DNA of 64,000 bases from Dicyema japonicum (lineage: Eukaryota > Dicyemida > Rhombozoa > Dicyemidae). Of this stretch, positions 1 to 11,500 are shown in pieces. A program made the translations under genes and the position numbers. The notes under the pieces were generated by a model. That model saw only the letters and a program-made list of their open reading frames with translations. It searched no databases and had not been told where the DNA came from. The first letter of the stretch is position 1. The number at the start of each line of letters is the position of its first letter. Where the stretch lies: NCBI GenBank assembly GCA_011109175.1, contig RDEW01000017.1, forward strand, positions 751,855-815,854, in the 5' to 3' direction.

Positions 1-932
1 CATTTGACACGGCAAGTCCTTCAAAACACAATTGGACTTCGCTGGAATGAGTCATTTGACGAAACTTGTCGGAAATGGAACGAGTCCGGACTCAAAATCC
101 CCGAAGACACAACGAAGCAAAGTAATTGGGATGACATTGTCTGCTCCAAAATTTTGGAAGACCTTAAAAAAGAAGCAAATAAACATCGTCTGGCTTGTTT
201 GGTGTCAGCTTCAAGTAGAGGGAGTTGAGCATGGCTTGGTGCAATACCTTGCCCAAACCTCGGGACCTTTTTGGACGACGATTCTTTGAGGATTGGAATC
301 GGACAAAGGCTGGGACTAGACGTTTGCCAGGAGCACCGATGCCGATGCGGGAAAACAGTCGATGCGAAAGGATTGCACCCGCTGTCCTGCAGAAGAAGCG
401 CCGGAAGGGGACCACGTCATGCTGCTCTGAATGATGTGATCGTCAGAGCTCTGAAGGCTTCAGGCTTCCCAGCACAGCTTGAACCAGTGGGTCTTGATCG
501 AGGAGATGGGAAGAGACCTGACGGGATGACCCATTTCCCCTTCACGTCTGGAAGATCTTTGGTCTGGGACGCAACTTGCATAGACACGTTCTCAAGCACG
601 AACATTTTTAAATCGGTTCAGACACCTGGAGCAGCTGCTTCGACTGCGGAAAACCTAAAAATCAAGAAATATTCTTGCCTCGGGGATCGCTACCGATTTA
701 CTCCTGTTGCGACCGAATCATCGGGAGCCGTTGGTCCAATGACGGCTGAATTCTTGCAAGAACTCGGAGAATTGCTTGCCAGGAAGAAAAGGGATCAACG
801 AGAAGGGTTATGGCTAAGACAAAAGATAGGAATAGCCATACTCCGACGGAACTCGTTCGCAATCCACGCAGCAGGCTTCCTCAACTGACATTTGTTTAAT
901 TGTTAAGAAAAATTTTTGTTTTAAAAAAAAAT
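1..932 (+). mobile_element. RLE-1 retroelement, C-terminal endonuclease region (copy A)
   Basis: One frame runs from the window edge to 888 with a single in-frame stop at 226-228 (TGA; the near-identical copy at 19,990-20,820 has GGA, glycine). Visible in order: a SGAWL-like segment, a Cys/His cluster (VCQEHRCRCG, then H and SC, then GRGPRH), KRPDGM, LVWDATC, and a KYSCLGDRYRF segment. Cys/His cluster followed by PD...D...K is the arrangement of the restriction-like endonuclease at the C terminus of R2/Dong-type non-LTR retrotransposons. The reverse transcriptase part lies outside the window. The 3' tail matches copy F up to about 930, then an A-rich stretch. The name RLE-1 is mine, for use within this window. 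Confidence 0.8.
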
Positions 933-1559
933 ATCAACAAATTTGAGAAAAAATGTGCAATTATTGTTTAATTTGAATCTGCTTTTATTTAATTATGTAA
1001 TGAGCGAAATATACAAAATTGAGTACTCAAATTCGAAAATTATTATATTTATAGTGATGACTATGGCAATTTTTTGCCGATAAAATGCCATTTTCATAAA
1101 AATTTCACCTTTTTTATAAGTTAAATCTACCGGATATGTTCATCCTTATTTATACAGCTACTATTGAACCTTTTCTGTTCTAGAGTCTTTCAGTGATGGT
1201 GTGGGAGCTAAGAATGAAGCAAATTCGTCGACTCTCTGGATAGATCAAGAAGATATGCCATTAAATTGGCATAGGATTGGATCAAAATCCATTTGAAGGT
1301 GGTGTAACTAATGAACAGTCATGTTAGTTGACCCTGCCAGCCACATTTCAAACTCATTAATTAGTTTCCTGGTGCTTTTTTCGACATCACGTTTAGAAAG
1401 GCATGTCTTGAGAAACGGTTCCCGTTCAATCTGCACAACAGTGGACGATAGCCATATTGATCGATCAAACTTCTACAACAATATTTTCACTCAGCACACA
1501 TTTTTAGATCAAAACGAAGAGAGGCGACTAATCTCATTGCTTCATAATCCAGCGGATTG
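933..1559. other. AT-rich intergenic stretch, no gene seen
   Basis: No conserved frame was recognised on either strand. A minus-strand open stretch around 1,325-1,560 could be a decayed continuation of the RLE-1 fragment at 1,560-2,345 but matches nothing I know. Confidence 0.4.
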
Positions 1560-2345
1560 CCAATAATAATGTATATTTAAAATCGCTTTAGGGGTTAACT
1601 CAATTTCATCATCAGGGAGATAGGAGATCTCCTTTATCACAATAAAGGAACTTAGGAAGTTGAAAAGAATTTTGGAAAGCAGGAGACAATTTTTGAGCAT
1701 AAAAAGTCCAACATGGCTGTCCAGAAAGATCAATCTATTGGCAAACTTTCCCATAAGCATCTTTTCTTCACTTAACGACTCCTTTATTCGATCTATATTC
1801 CATATTCATGGAAATCAAAAGAGTAGAAGTCCGTAATTCGAATATCTGTGACAAATCTTACGTTTTTTTCCAAGAAAGCAAAAGATTCCGAACTCATGTT
1901 GAAGTTTACTTCATTTTTCTTTGTGTTAACTTAAAGCCAAATCTGTGACAATTCTCGGAATGATTAGTTTTGAAAGGACATTTTCAAGACTTTCTCCTGG
2001 TATGTAATCGTCCAGAAAAGTACAGATATCCAATGAAAAAAGAAGGGGACCAAGTGGGTCACATTGCTGTACTCCCGTCTTAAAAATGATTTCATTTCCA
2101 AAAACGAGAGGAAATGCTCGAATCTATAGGTGTCAAAACGATAAATTTTCGGCTTTTATCTAAAGCAAACGTCAAGGATGATATCTCTTCTGGCCGAGTT
2201 GAAAGCGTTACGGAGATCAAACTTTAAAATTGTGTTATCCTCGGCTTCCGGTGATAGCGTGACGAACTCCCTAACCGAATGGACCCACATTTTGAATCCG
2301 CCTCTGATTCCCACGCCCACCTCTAATAGACAAAAATCGGCGGAA
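1560..2345 (-). mobile_element. RLE-1 reverse transcriptase remnant (copy B)
   Basis: Reading the minus strand in shifting frames gives successive RT blocks: VGIRGGFKMWVH, then FDLRNAFNSARRD (RT motif A, about 2,190-2,225), then GVQQCDPLGPLLFSL (the PQG block in this family's version, about 2,035-2,085), then LFMLKNCLLLSKILF (thumb, about 1,640-1,710). Stops and shifts break it throughout, so it is a fossil. The same thumb segment followed by the endonuclease is seen in the copies at 7.8-8.96 kb and 55.2-56.5 kb, which links this RT to the RLE-1 endonuclease. Confidence 0.65.
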
Positions 2346-2520
2346 ATACTCGCAATGACCGATCGACAGACAATCTTTTACATTTTAGTCACCAAAATAA
2401 ATTTAAAATTTAAAATAATTTACTTACAATTTTTTTTTTAAATATATACTAGAACGAGTTTTCTATCATTGTTGGTATCAATTTTTGAATTTATTTAGAT
2501 AATTATTTCAGATATTAAAG

Positions 2521-3613
2521 ATGATGGGGAAAACAAAGTTTGCTGGAATTTGTGGCAGTATTTATATATTTCAATGCTTTTAAGGTTTATTTAAGAATAC
2601 GTTTCGAAATTGTTATACAGCAACAAGATCAAATATAGAAATAAATAAAAATACTCGAGTTATTTGTCAAGGCTTTACTGGAAGACAAGGCACTTTTCAC
2701 TGCAAGGCTTCATTAGATTATGGGACTCAAATTGTTGGGGGTGTCTCCAGGAAAAGGTGGAAGCATGCATATGGGTTTGCCGGTATTTGATACAGTCGCA
2801 CAAGTATTATAAAAATTGCATTGTAGGCAAAGCAGAGACAGGAGCAACTGCAAGTTTGATTTTTGTGCCTGCCCCAGTTGCTTCTGCGGCAATCGAAGAA
2901 GCAATTGATGCTGAATTGCCATTAGTTGTTTGCATAACTGAAGGGATTCCTCAACATGACATGATCCATATTAAAAAGAAATTGATGGCTCAGAAAATTA
3001 CTCGAATGATAGGACCAAATTGTCCAGGAATAATAAAAGTAACTATAATCATGACATTTTAGCCGGATCAATGCCGCATTGGTATAATGCCTAGTAGTAT
3101 CCATAAACTTGGTTGTATTGGTTTGTATTTTTTTAATTTTTAGGAATTGTTAGTCGATCTGGTACGTTGACGTATGAAGCCGTTCATCAAACTACAAGAA
3201 ACGGTTTGGGACAAAATTTGGTAGTCGGAATTGGTGGAGATCCATTTTCCGGAACAAATTTTATTGACTGTCTTGATATATTCTTGAAAAATGATCAAGT
3301 GAAAGGAATTTTGTTAATTGGTGAAATTGGTGGTGATGAAGAAGAAAAGGCTGCTGAGTATCTTCTTATCAACAATAAAGTAGTTCAATGAATAACCATA
3401 AAGGGTCCAAATGCTAAACCAGTTGCTTCCTTTATCGCTGGTAGAACTGCTCCTCCTGGAAGGAGAATGGGGCATGCCGGAGCTATAATTTCTGGTAATA
3501 AAGGAACAGCTGATGCGAAAATATCGGCTTTGAAGGAAGCTGGTGTAAATGTGACATTATCGCCAGCACAAATGGGCAGTGCTATGTTCGAGGCAATGAA
3601 TGGAGTTAACTAA
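2521..3613 (+). CDS. SUCLG1: Succinyl-CoA ligase (ADP/GDP-forming) subunit alpha, mitochondrial
   Basis: TCA-cycle enzyme subunit of the mitochondrial matrix that binds CoA and carries the phosphohistidine. Exons fitted by homology: 2521-2557, 2585-2803, 2827-3038, 3063-3120, 3144-3379, 3404-3613; introns 27, 23, 24, 23 and 24 nt. Visible motifs: [84 protein letters not shown], and RRMGHAGAI with the histidine that is phosphorylated in the family. The ATG at 2521 gives a short basic leader suited to mitochondrial import. Length is close to the usual ~330 residues. Two frame breaks, in the G run at 2,737-2,741 and at the exon end near 2,803, look like one- or two-base homopolymer errors. They could instead be real damage. 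Confidence 0.95.
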
Positions 3614-4007
3614 ACATGATTGATCTAACCATTAATATGATTTTTGTCGGTTATAAATTAATTTATTAGTTCAATTTTTTAATTTAATGGAAATAAGGGA
3701 TGCATTTTTACGCTTTATGCCTATTCAATTGTACTAGAATCTAATTACTGTAAGACTTTGAATTCTACAAGATCTGAAAGCCTCTATGAAACTTTGCGAA
3801 GCCATTTTTTTAAATCTTGAATTTTTGTTAAATGTGATTATGTTAGTTTTTAAGTTTGTTTGTGATCGAGTGAGAAAAAATCAAATTTCAAAGTGTCCGA
3901 AATAACGTACACCAGAGAAAGCTTCCAATATCACATACAAGTTCATGCTGAATCAGTAAAAAACAAAGTCTAATCTTTGCGGTCATGGCAATTTCTCTAA
4001 TGAATGA
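3614..4007. other. Intergenic, no gene seen
   Basis: AT-rich. A short segment at about 3,915-3,950 (cttccaatatcacatacaag) resembles the start of the dispersed repeats at 16,575 and 24,165. Nothing else recognised. Confidence 0.4.
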
Positions 4008-4968
4008 TTTTTTTACCCCAAGATCACCGGATTAGAAAAAGTTAACTATCAACTAAGTGATCCCGGTTTTCCGGGTTCTGGCTCTCGTTCGGGGTCCTCG
4101 AAGATCAACAGAATTGGTAGAAACGGGGACGGTCTCATTCTCCATAGATTCCCGCATTTTCTAGACAGTCAGATATAGAGAGTGAAAGCGGACAGCCGGT
4201 TTTCATTGCCCACTGTAGAAATGATTTCACTCTTCACCTTAGGTGTTCTTTAACATTCAATACGTTATCCACAGTTTTTTATTTATTATTTTCAAGGCAG
4301 CAAGTTGTGCGGCTTCTAATTTTTGAGACGACGTTTCAGAAATCATCGAGCTCCAGGAAGGACATGCGTATTCGATTACTGGCAGTATGTATTGTCTGTA
4401 AGTTTTCTGTAGTAAGAAGATGTTGCGCCCGATAGGTGATCGGGACAAAATTTTCAATATGTTGGTCCTCCTCCTGACCTTGGTAATAACTTCATTGACG
4501 TGTTGGCCGAATGTCAAGAGAGTGTCCAACTTTAATCCTAGTATTGTTGGAGACTTATTCATAGGAATTTCATATCCAAACAATTTGATTTTGGGAGAGT
4601 ATAATGTTCTTCTATGTGTAGAGAAAATTCTTATAAACGGTAGAAACTTCTAGTCGATTTGATATGAGCCAATGTTCCAACATACCAATATAACTTTGAA
4701 GTTTCATCTCTGCCTACTCATAGTTAGAGTCTCTCGTCACAAGAACAATGTCATCTGCATATGAGAGTATCAATGTATCGGGATCGTTATTGGTGGGAAG
4801 GTCATTGGTGTACAGGTTAAAGATCAGGGGAGAGAGAGGTGAACCTTGAGGGACACCATTCGGCAATAAACGGGATTTAGATTTTCTGTTGTCTGACATC
4901 ACTTGTCCTTTTCTTCCATTTAAAAAGTTCGACAGCCATCTTTTAATGTTTGGATTTATAAGAGTGTC
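4008..4968 (-). mobile_element. Jockey-like LINE fragment (RT palm to 3' end)
   Basis: Minus strand: IKRWLSNFLNGRKGQV, LPNGVPQGSPLSPLIFNLY, LSYADDIVLV (RT catalytic YADD), then ILGLKLDTLLTFGQHVNEV and YACPSWSSM. The blocks are collinear with the nearly intact LINE at 37.4-40.6 kb. The 3' end at about 4,008 has the family ending (ttttttacccc on +). The copy is 5'-truncated at about 4,968, where it abuts the MULE transposase. Confidence 0.85.
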
Positions 4969-5923
4969 AGAAATTTTTCGTCATCAGTCTCGTCATCTAT
5001 AGTTTCAAGGAGCGCTCGGAAACTCTCAATGACTTTAGGTGCACAAACAAATGCCAGTGCTTGAATACTTTTAATTAAGTTTGCATTTGCTGGGTCATAC
5101 CATGCCTGCAGTCCTAGATTTTGTATTTTTCGCCATAAACACTGCCCAAAGTGAAAGTAGCAGCCATACACATTTGCATTTGGAAAAATTCTGTTGATAC
5201 CATTGATCGCTGCTAGCTCATAATCTATGGTAAATGATAGTGGATTCAATTGTGGCCTTTTCTCTTTAAGTGTTGAAAATATTTGTTCATACATTTGTTG
5301 AGATTTTTCTCGAGCAATAGCGTACACTAATGGAACCGTACATGTTTTACATAATGTAACATGTATAGTGTATAACTGAAAACCTAATGGAGCTGAATCA
5401 AAAGTACCATCACATAACCAATGTTCTTTCATAGACATAAGATCAAGGTTTCTTGCTGTTGTTAATATAAGCAATCCATCACTATCGTGTAGCACAAAAT
5501 CATCTCCTCTGAGAGTACTTTTAAGTTCATCAGTTAGAACATTACCGTCTTGTATTTGATCTGTATGCTGTCGTCGAACAGTACGTGCAAGGGTTTCTTT
5601 TTTGGGTAGCGCACAAGCAGCATCAATGGGGTATGTGCTTAAACAATTTTGGATAACTGTGGATGTATTTCTTCAGAATCTCTCGCTCTCTTCTTTACCG
5701 TATTGACGGTTTTCAGCGCATGTAAACGTCCTGCATTTAGTGGATGTTCGTGTGGTGTCATAGTTCCATTAAGTTCTTCGTTATCAGTTCTTACTCTGCC
5801 TTTGCATTTTCCTTTCAGCTCACATCTCCAATATATGACATTGTCTCTTTGTCTATCCATAATGTACGCATAGCCATCATGTATAAGTTTTCTCTTTCCA
5901 CGAGTATTTTGTGAAAATTCCAT
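4969..5923 (-). mobile_element. FLYWCH + MULE-domain transposase (Mutator-like DNA transposon), truncated
   Basis: Minus strand from the ATG at 5,921-5,923. The N terminus is a FLYWCH zinc finger (GYAYIMDRQRDNVIYWRC, then C and H...H). A linker with ARTVRRQHTDQ follows. Then a MULE transposase domain: WLCDGTFDSAP (catalytic D), PLVYAIAREKSQQMYEQIF, FTIDYELAAINGI (second D), and YGCYFHFGQCLWRKIQ. FLYWCH-MULE fusions are common in animal Mutator-like elements. One single-base frame break lies at about 5,630-5,645. The protein stops at about 4,960, exactly where the Jockey-like fragment begins, so its C-terminal part is missing. No terminal inverted repeat was found. Confidence 0.85.
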
Positions 5924-6004
5924 TTTTACCGTTATTAAAATACATAGTGTATTTATTGATCATTTATGCTTAATTTAATTGTCGGCTAAACGTCTGTCGG
6001 CCAA

Positions 6005-6385
6005 ATGTCCTAGTACCTCTCCAGTACGTGCATTAGCTCTTGCGTTTGATGTGTGTCGAAAGCACGGGATAATTCAATTCCAAGATTGAGATTTCTTCTT
6101 TGTATTTCTAGCACATATCCATCTGTGGCTCCATACAAAGTCTGCCGTCGACCTTCAAGGTTTGAATCCACTTTGACTTGGATTCAGAAACTCATTTACA
6201 GGGCCTGAAATACGATCCAGCACAACAAAGAAGAGTATTTTCCTTATCGAATTCATTAGTGTAATCGGGCGTAGGCTGTTTAGATTTCCTCTTTCCTTTC
6301 CAGGTTTCTGAACTAAGATCAAGGTGCCATTCCCCGCATCAAATGGACTGTGACATTTGAACGTTCTGTTCAGGACTGTGCAGAT
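6005..6385 (-). mobile_element. RTE-like LINE fragment (RT fingers)
   Basis: Minus-strand reading in near-single frame: GNGTLILVQKPGKERGNL, LRPITLMNSIRKILF, then NPSQSGFKP and RSTADFVWSHRW. The same order is seen in the RTE-like copies at 35.1-37.0 kb and 41.9-44.7 kb (NGTLIALQKPGKAKGPL, SGFRSGRSTADVV). Contains stops. Confidence 0.75.
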
Positions 6386-6514
6386 TATTGTATTTCTAAA
6401 AGTTTAATAAATTTTAAAATACAATTTTAATAATAATTTTAATTAATTCAATACTTAGTGGTTTGTTTCTTTGTGTTATTTATTTTTATTTAGTTTATTT
6501 TGAATTTGAGTACA

Positions 6515-6909
6515 ATGTCGCGAATCTCTTTAACTATTAATTCGTTAAGACGACCATTACTGGTTAATTGTGCGTACAAAAATCAACGAATGTCTTCGCA
6601 ATTCATGCGTCCGTGGACAGAGGGATTTACAAAGAAAGAAAAATCAATTGTAAGAAGGACGCATTTGGATTATTTGGAAATACCAGTCCTTCCTTTTAAT
6701 CCAACCATCAAAAAACTTAATAATGAATGGAATATGTTATTATTAGCTTCATCAATATTTCTCTATTTGGATTTTATTTTCTCTATACTACTGATGCTTT
6801 GAATTTTCATTTTAAATTTAAATATCAGATTAGAAAACTTAAATTCGATCCTGAGCCTGGACTGGTAAACAATTATTATGAGAAGTATGGAAATAAAAAT
6901 ACTACTTGA
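6515..6909 (+). CDS. Small single-pass membrane protein, unrecognised
   Basis: ATG at 6515 opens a frame to 6,802. A second, well-formed frame (FKFKYQIRKLKFDPEPGLVNN...) continues to the stop at 6,907-6,909. One extra T in the TTT at about 6,766-6,768 would join them into a protein of about 130 residues. It would have an arginine-rich N terminus (possible mitochondrial presequence), one hydrophobic segment of about 20 residues in the middle, and a basic, polar C terminus. That layout fits a small inner-membrane protein of mitochondria, but I do not recognise the family. An intron of 93 nt (6,736-6,828) is the other reading; it gives an earlier stop. Confidence 0.45.
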
Positions 6910-6965
6910 TTAATTTACTTTAACATTCACTAACCTAATTTTTCAGTTTGGTTTTAATTATTTGT

Positions 6966-7016
6966 TTTTTCTTGCCTATCACGATTGCAACGGAGATCAA
7001 CTGGAGAATCTACTGA
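6966..7016. repeat. Short dispersed repeat (pair with 11,672-11,730)
   Basis: Both places hold a close version of ttgcctNtcacgat...gatcaactggag...actgagt. The copy at 6,966 directly precedes the SINE tail. Function unknown; possibly the end of an older element. Confidence 0.4.
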
Positions 7017-7433
7017 GTATCATTATTTATTTATTAACCCCAGGCTTACAATCTTTGGTAAGCTTAGCAAAAACAGTCATTAATCTAAGGGAGAATGTCT
7101 ATTAGTGCCGACCAAATCAATCTTCCAAGTGTGCCGACCAAATCAATCTTCCAATAGCCCACTACAGGCTTCCGTTGCGAAGAGAGGTGGACAGGTAGTT
7201 CCACTTTCTTCCATTTTCATCGTATGTCCTACCGTCACTGACATCACTTTATAATGGTTATCTTCACTAGTGGATTTGGCAAGGGAGATGATAGGAAAAT
7301 CTCTTTCAACTACTATGTCGTGCCAGAAGGACTCTTCGCTTCATGGGTGGGATCTGTTTGACTAAAATTTACCTTCGCTAAAAACTCCATCTTTCGAATT
7401 TGAACCACGACCTTCAGATCCGGTGTCATCATA
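7017..7433 (-). mobile_element. SINE with tRNA-like head and LINE-like 3' tail (copy 1)
   Basis: About 415 bp, similar over its whole length to 48,821-49,236. Read on the minus strand, the 5' part resembles the 3' half of a tRNA (anticodon arm into a box-B-like GGTTCAAATTC at about 7,395-7,410). The body is unique. The 3' end is CCTGGGGTTAATAAATAA, shared with the Jockey-like LINE. No coding capacity. No clear target-site duplication at this copy. Confidence 0.65.
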
Positions 7434-7559
7434 CTTTCAGCCAGAAGGCTCATTCTTTGTTTTAAAACAAATATAACTAATTATTAGGGCAACTAATTGT
7501 TGTTCAATAAAAATAAACAAAATTTGGTATTTGATAAAAATAAATTTAATAAGAAATTC

Positions 7560-7712
7560 AGGAATCCTTGGCCCCAAGCAGATGAGTTGGTTCGTAAGAT
7601 CGGCTCCATGATTCAAGCTGTGACCAAGGATCCGCGAGAAACTGGTTGGTTCCGAGAACGTATCTCGTTGGCTATTGTTAGGGGAAATAGCATGGTCATT
7701 CAAATGCCTTAA
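7560..7712 (+). mobile_element. RLE-1 C-terminal fragment (copy C)
   Basis: Open frame containing ADELVRKIGSMIQ, DPRETGWFRERISLAIVRGN. This is the last ~50 residues of the RLE-1 protein. It sits back to back with copy D on the other strand. Confidence 0.7.
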
Positions 7713-7799
7713 TTTAATTTTTATTCATTTGATAATAAAACCATAGATGGAAAAAAATAAGAAATTTAGTCACATTTTATCCAAAAATAAATTGCTATT

Positions 7800-8960
7800 C
7801 TTTGATATCACTATTTTTATTTACAATTAAGTTGAACTGCGTGGCTATTCCCTCCCAGATGGTTAGCGAGATTCGCTCAAATAATCAGCAGCGCTCACGA
7901 GGGTCTCCTAATAGTGTAGAAATCCGATTTCCTAGACGACTCAAAAATTCCAGCGTCGCAGGCGCAAGGGAACCAGACGTCTCAATGGCGATTGGAACGC
8001 AGAAAAAATCATTGGGTAGGGCCGTGTACTTTGCCAGTTTCAACCTCTCGGCCCTCTCAGCGGCAGAACATGCTCCAGAGACACTCTGGAGTAGGTTGCA
8101 AGGGGCAAACGTGTCGGTGCAGGTAACGCCCCAGACGAGAAGTTTCCTGGCTTCAAAAAAGAAGATTGTCATTCCATCTGGGCGTTTTCCGTCACGCCTG
8201 CAAAGACCGACTGGTTCGACATAGAGGGGTGTCCGGCGTCGTCCAAAGCTCGCCTAATTACTTCGTTCAAGGCTATGTGTCTGGGGAATCTGCCTGCACT
8301 CTTCCTGCAGGAGAGAGGGTATATGGCAAAACAGTCGATCTGGTTTCCGCATTGGCATGGATGTGGAACACAGACTTTTAATTCCATTCGTAACGAGATC
8401 CCAATACGGACGCATTCATCATCCAGAAAAGTACCCAAAACTCCATTGGGAATGACGTTGAACCAGGCACCGCTGTCGGAAGACTCCCCCGATAACAAAC
8501 AGGCACGGCAATGTTGGCTAGATGACACTAGCAAATCTTCGAAAGAATTTCAGCATATAGCATCGTCCAGGCCCTGCTGAGAGAACGCGGAAGGCAGGGA
8601 AAGCTGATAAGTACGGCTTTAGGCCTGCGTCCTGGTCAATAGAGAATTCAAGAAGGGAGTGTAGAATTCTCTTGATAAGGGTGTTACAGGCCATTAGCGA
8701 CGATAGATATGCAGGGAGAGAAAGGTCTACAGGGTTGCGAATTCCAAACCCTTCGAGTCTCACTAGCAGCGTGGCTTTCTTCCATAAGTATTCCTTGAAC
8801 TGAACGTTGAAGATAGCTCAGCTGACGTACGGAAGATCCCGTTAATCTGTGCGAGTTGGCCACACTGGGTGAAATAGGGAGCAGTCTTCAAGACATATGC
8901 AACCCTCTGTACGTTGAAACTGTTTTTCAGGAAGAATTATTACGTATGCATGTCAAATAG
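7800..8960 (-). mobile_element. RLE-1 RT thumb plus endonuclease, frameshifted (copy D)
   Basis: Minus strand, several frames. RVAYVLKTAPYF and EYLWKKATLLVRLEGFGIRNP are the RT thumb. Then come SGAWFNVIPNGVLGTFLDDE, a Cys/His cluster (VCVPHPCQCG, then LSCRKSAGRFPRH), a broken PDG region, LLVWGVTCTDTFAP, and KYTALPNDFFCVPIAIETSG. The catalytic-region WDATC of the intact copies reads WGVTC here. Stops and shifts show it is dead. Confidence 0.8.
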
Positions 8961-9269
8961 ACACAAGCGGTCCACTGAATTACCCTGTCACTTCATTCAT
9001 TCTTTAAAATGACCTATAGTTGACACGCGCTTTAACACGTGCTTGAATGCAGAGATAAATTTTTCCTCCGAGGTTGTTGCTTGGTTTTTAGAGTCTTTCA
9101 GAATAAAAGATCGGATGTATTTATCCTTAATACACTAGAGTCAATAAAATCTCCATAATTGTGAAAATGTCATTGTGGGCCTTGTGGTTCGCTTTTTCTG
9201 GTGACGACTATGTGATTTGTCACAGTAAAAAACCTGTAACCCTTATTAATTCAGGAAGATTATTTTGTT

Positions 9270-9600
9270 TGGATGACATCTCTCTTGGCTCTATTATCTC
9301 AATTTGGTAGAATCTCTGTTCATCCTTGCTGGAATGTCGAAATTAATCTCGGTCTCTATGACGGTCTAACCCTCATACAACTGAACACTAACGGAGTAAA
9401 AGAAAAGATAACTGAACTCTTTCAATTCCTATTCATACACAAAATTGGTTTTTCACGAGAAAAGAGTTCTACCCACTCTTACCCTCTCCTACTTGCCTGG
9501 ATTCGACAAGACTGTTCGTCTGGTAGCGGAGATAGAATCATCACCCTTGTCAGGAAAAGGATTACCTATAACGTGAACATATATAAAGATCACTGACCAT
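9270..9600 (+). mobile_element. Jockey-like LINE 5' fragment with decayed 2A motif
   Basis: The frame ...NVEINLGLYDGLTLIQLNTNGVKEKITELFQFL lines up with GDIELNPGP...IRILQLNINGI of the intact LINE. Both prolines of the NPGP box are leucines here (CTC at 9,348-9,350 and 9,354-9,356, one transition from CCC). The endonuclease start then decays over the next 200 bases. Confidence 0.65.
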
Positions 9601-9679
9601 ATTAAACAGATTTGGATCGCTCACCACGAAGAGGAAAAATGATAGATAAGAAAGGAGTTGGCTAATTGACTGGGAATTC

Positions 9680-11500
9680 ATATCAGCCAGAATCAGGATG
9701 ATGAAGGAAGCAATCAGCAATATATGGAAGGTGGAGACTGACCGTATATGGAGGGTTGAGGCTGCAAAAATTGATATGAAGAATCCCTCTTTTTGGAAAT
9801 GCTATCAGAAGATAATGTGTCCGAAGTCGGGTGCAGAAAAAATTATACTGGATAAACCAGACGGGGGAGTATGCATAACGGAGGAAACACCTTCGATATT
9901 CAGGGACCAGCTCCAAAAAATTCAGGCTGTGGATCCGTGGAGTTTGATCCCTGATGACAAAAAGAAGGTGTCTGCCGATATATTTAAACACTCCGACGAG
10001 GAACACCCATTGCTGATAGCACTGTCAGCATCTTTGAAGTGATGACAGCTATCAGGGAATGCTAGGTCAATACTCCAGGATATTACCACATATCAATGAA
10101 ACTTATTAAAGAGGGTCCGGATATTTTGTTTGACTATCTGCGATGTCTTTATGATGGGTGTTTGACTTGGTCACTTGCCTTTAATATGGAAGAAAGCTGT
10201 TGTAAGGATGATTCCAAAACCAGGGAAGCCAAAGAGAGATCCGGCAAGCTACAGACCAATTAGCTTAATATGTTCTTTCGCGAAAGTGATTGAACGTATC
10301 ATTTTCAAAAGGCTAAGCAGACATATAGAAGAAAACGACTTTCTGATTCCGGAGCAGTGGGGTTTTCGTCCCGGAAGAGGCTGTGCAGACTGTTTCTTTC
10401 TACTGAATTCTGAAATCATGAAAGCAAATAATTCCAAGAGACAAATAAACTTATTATGTCTTGATATCTCGAAAGCATTCGACAGTGTATGCCATGAAGC
10501 GTTGTTAAAGCAGCTTGTATCAGCATGTGTTCAAAGATACCTATTTGTTTGGCTAAGAAATTATCTTCAGGAAAGACAATCTTTTGTGAAGGTGTGTGGA
10601 TATATATCTGATGCAATATCATTCAAAGGAGGAGTACCTCTAAGTTCAGTATTGAGCCCTATTTTGTTTAATATATTTATGGCGAGTTTTCCACGTCCGA
10701 GAATATTAATACTAGTCTTCTAATTTATGCGGATAACGTAATTGTGGTGGACACATCTCTAAAATCTTCTATATCTGAAGGAAGAATCTGGGAGTATGTC
10801 GACCAGATTGAGAATTGGTGCAACTTGAGAGGGCTAAAGCTCTCTGCTGAAAAATCTTGCGCACTCCGAATAAGCAGTTTGAAAAAGCACCTGAAACAAG
10901 AATACACACTGTGAGTAAACAATTCACACAGTCTGCGCTACCTGGGGGTCGACTATGGACACACAGGAGATTACATGGACGACATAAAGGGGAGGAGAAA
11001 GAGAGCCTTTCAGTCGCTCCTATGTACACGGAAGTTACACGTTAGCCGTGACACTTACCAGTTTATCTTTAAGGGAGTTATTCTCCCTAGCCTACTTTAT
11101 GGGTGCGAGGGGTGGTTCTTCTCTCCGAAGAGGGACAAGATCTTATCCCTCCTAGAGAAGACTAGAAGAGCTGCAATTAAGCTCTCCTTAAACAAGAAAC
11201 TGAAAGACTGTCTAAACGAGGACGAAAACAAACGCTTGGAACCGATTAGCAAGATTGTGGAGGATCGGATCAATGGTTTCAGGAGGAGATCAAAGGTCCA
11301 GGACACATATATAAAGCTGAGAGAATAAAGATTAAAAAGCTGGGAGAAACGTTCCGAAAAAGATTAATAATAAAAATAAATAAAAAAAGGAGGAAGGGTC
11401 CAGGTGTGGAGTCCAAGCCTTATGGTAGGACTCAGATGTAATACCCTCCAGAAATCTCCTTAACTCTATTGTCAATAAATCGTTGTTGTTGTTGTTAATT
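9680..11500 (+). mobile_element. Second type of non-LTR retrotransposon, RT region, decayed
   Basis: Successive frames: WRVEAAKIDMKNPSFWKCYQ, then MIPKPGKPKRDPASYRPISL (RT fingers, about 10,210), PEQWGFRPGRGCADCF, LLCLDISKAFDSV (motif A), GGVPLSSVLSPILFN (PQG box degraded), FMRIT in place of YADD, and GVILPSLLYGCEGW. It differs in sequence from the Jockey-like and RTE-like families of the window. The 3' end is a (GTT)n microsatellite at about 11,478-11,495, a type of tail seen in I/Jockey-group LINEs. The clade is not settled. Confidence 0.75.

Noticed and set aside
2660-3062. The long unspliced ORF over SUCLG1 as a separate protein
   Set aside because: Its first half is the wrong frame of SUCLG1 exon 2, and it reads through a 23-nt intron.
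6736-6746. An 11-nt GT..AG intron in the small membrane protein gene
   Set aside because: Far below the shortest convincing intron here (21 nt). A one-base T-run difference explains the frame change better.
7430-7445. Possible box A (TGGCTGAAAG on the minus strand) next to SINE copy 1
   Set aside because: SINE copy 2 has no similarity there, so it lies outside the element and is probably chance.
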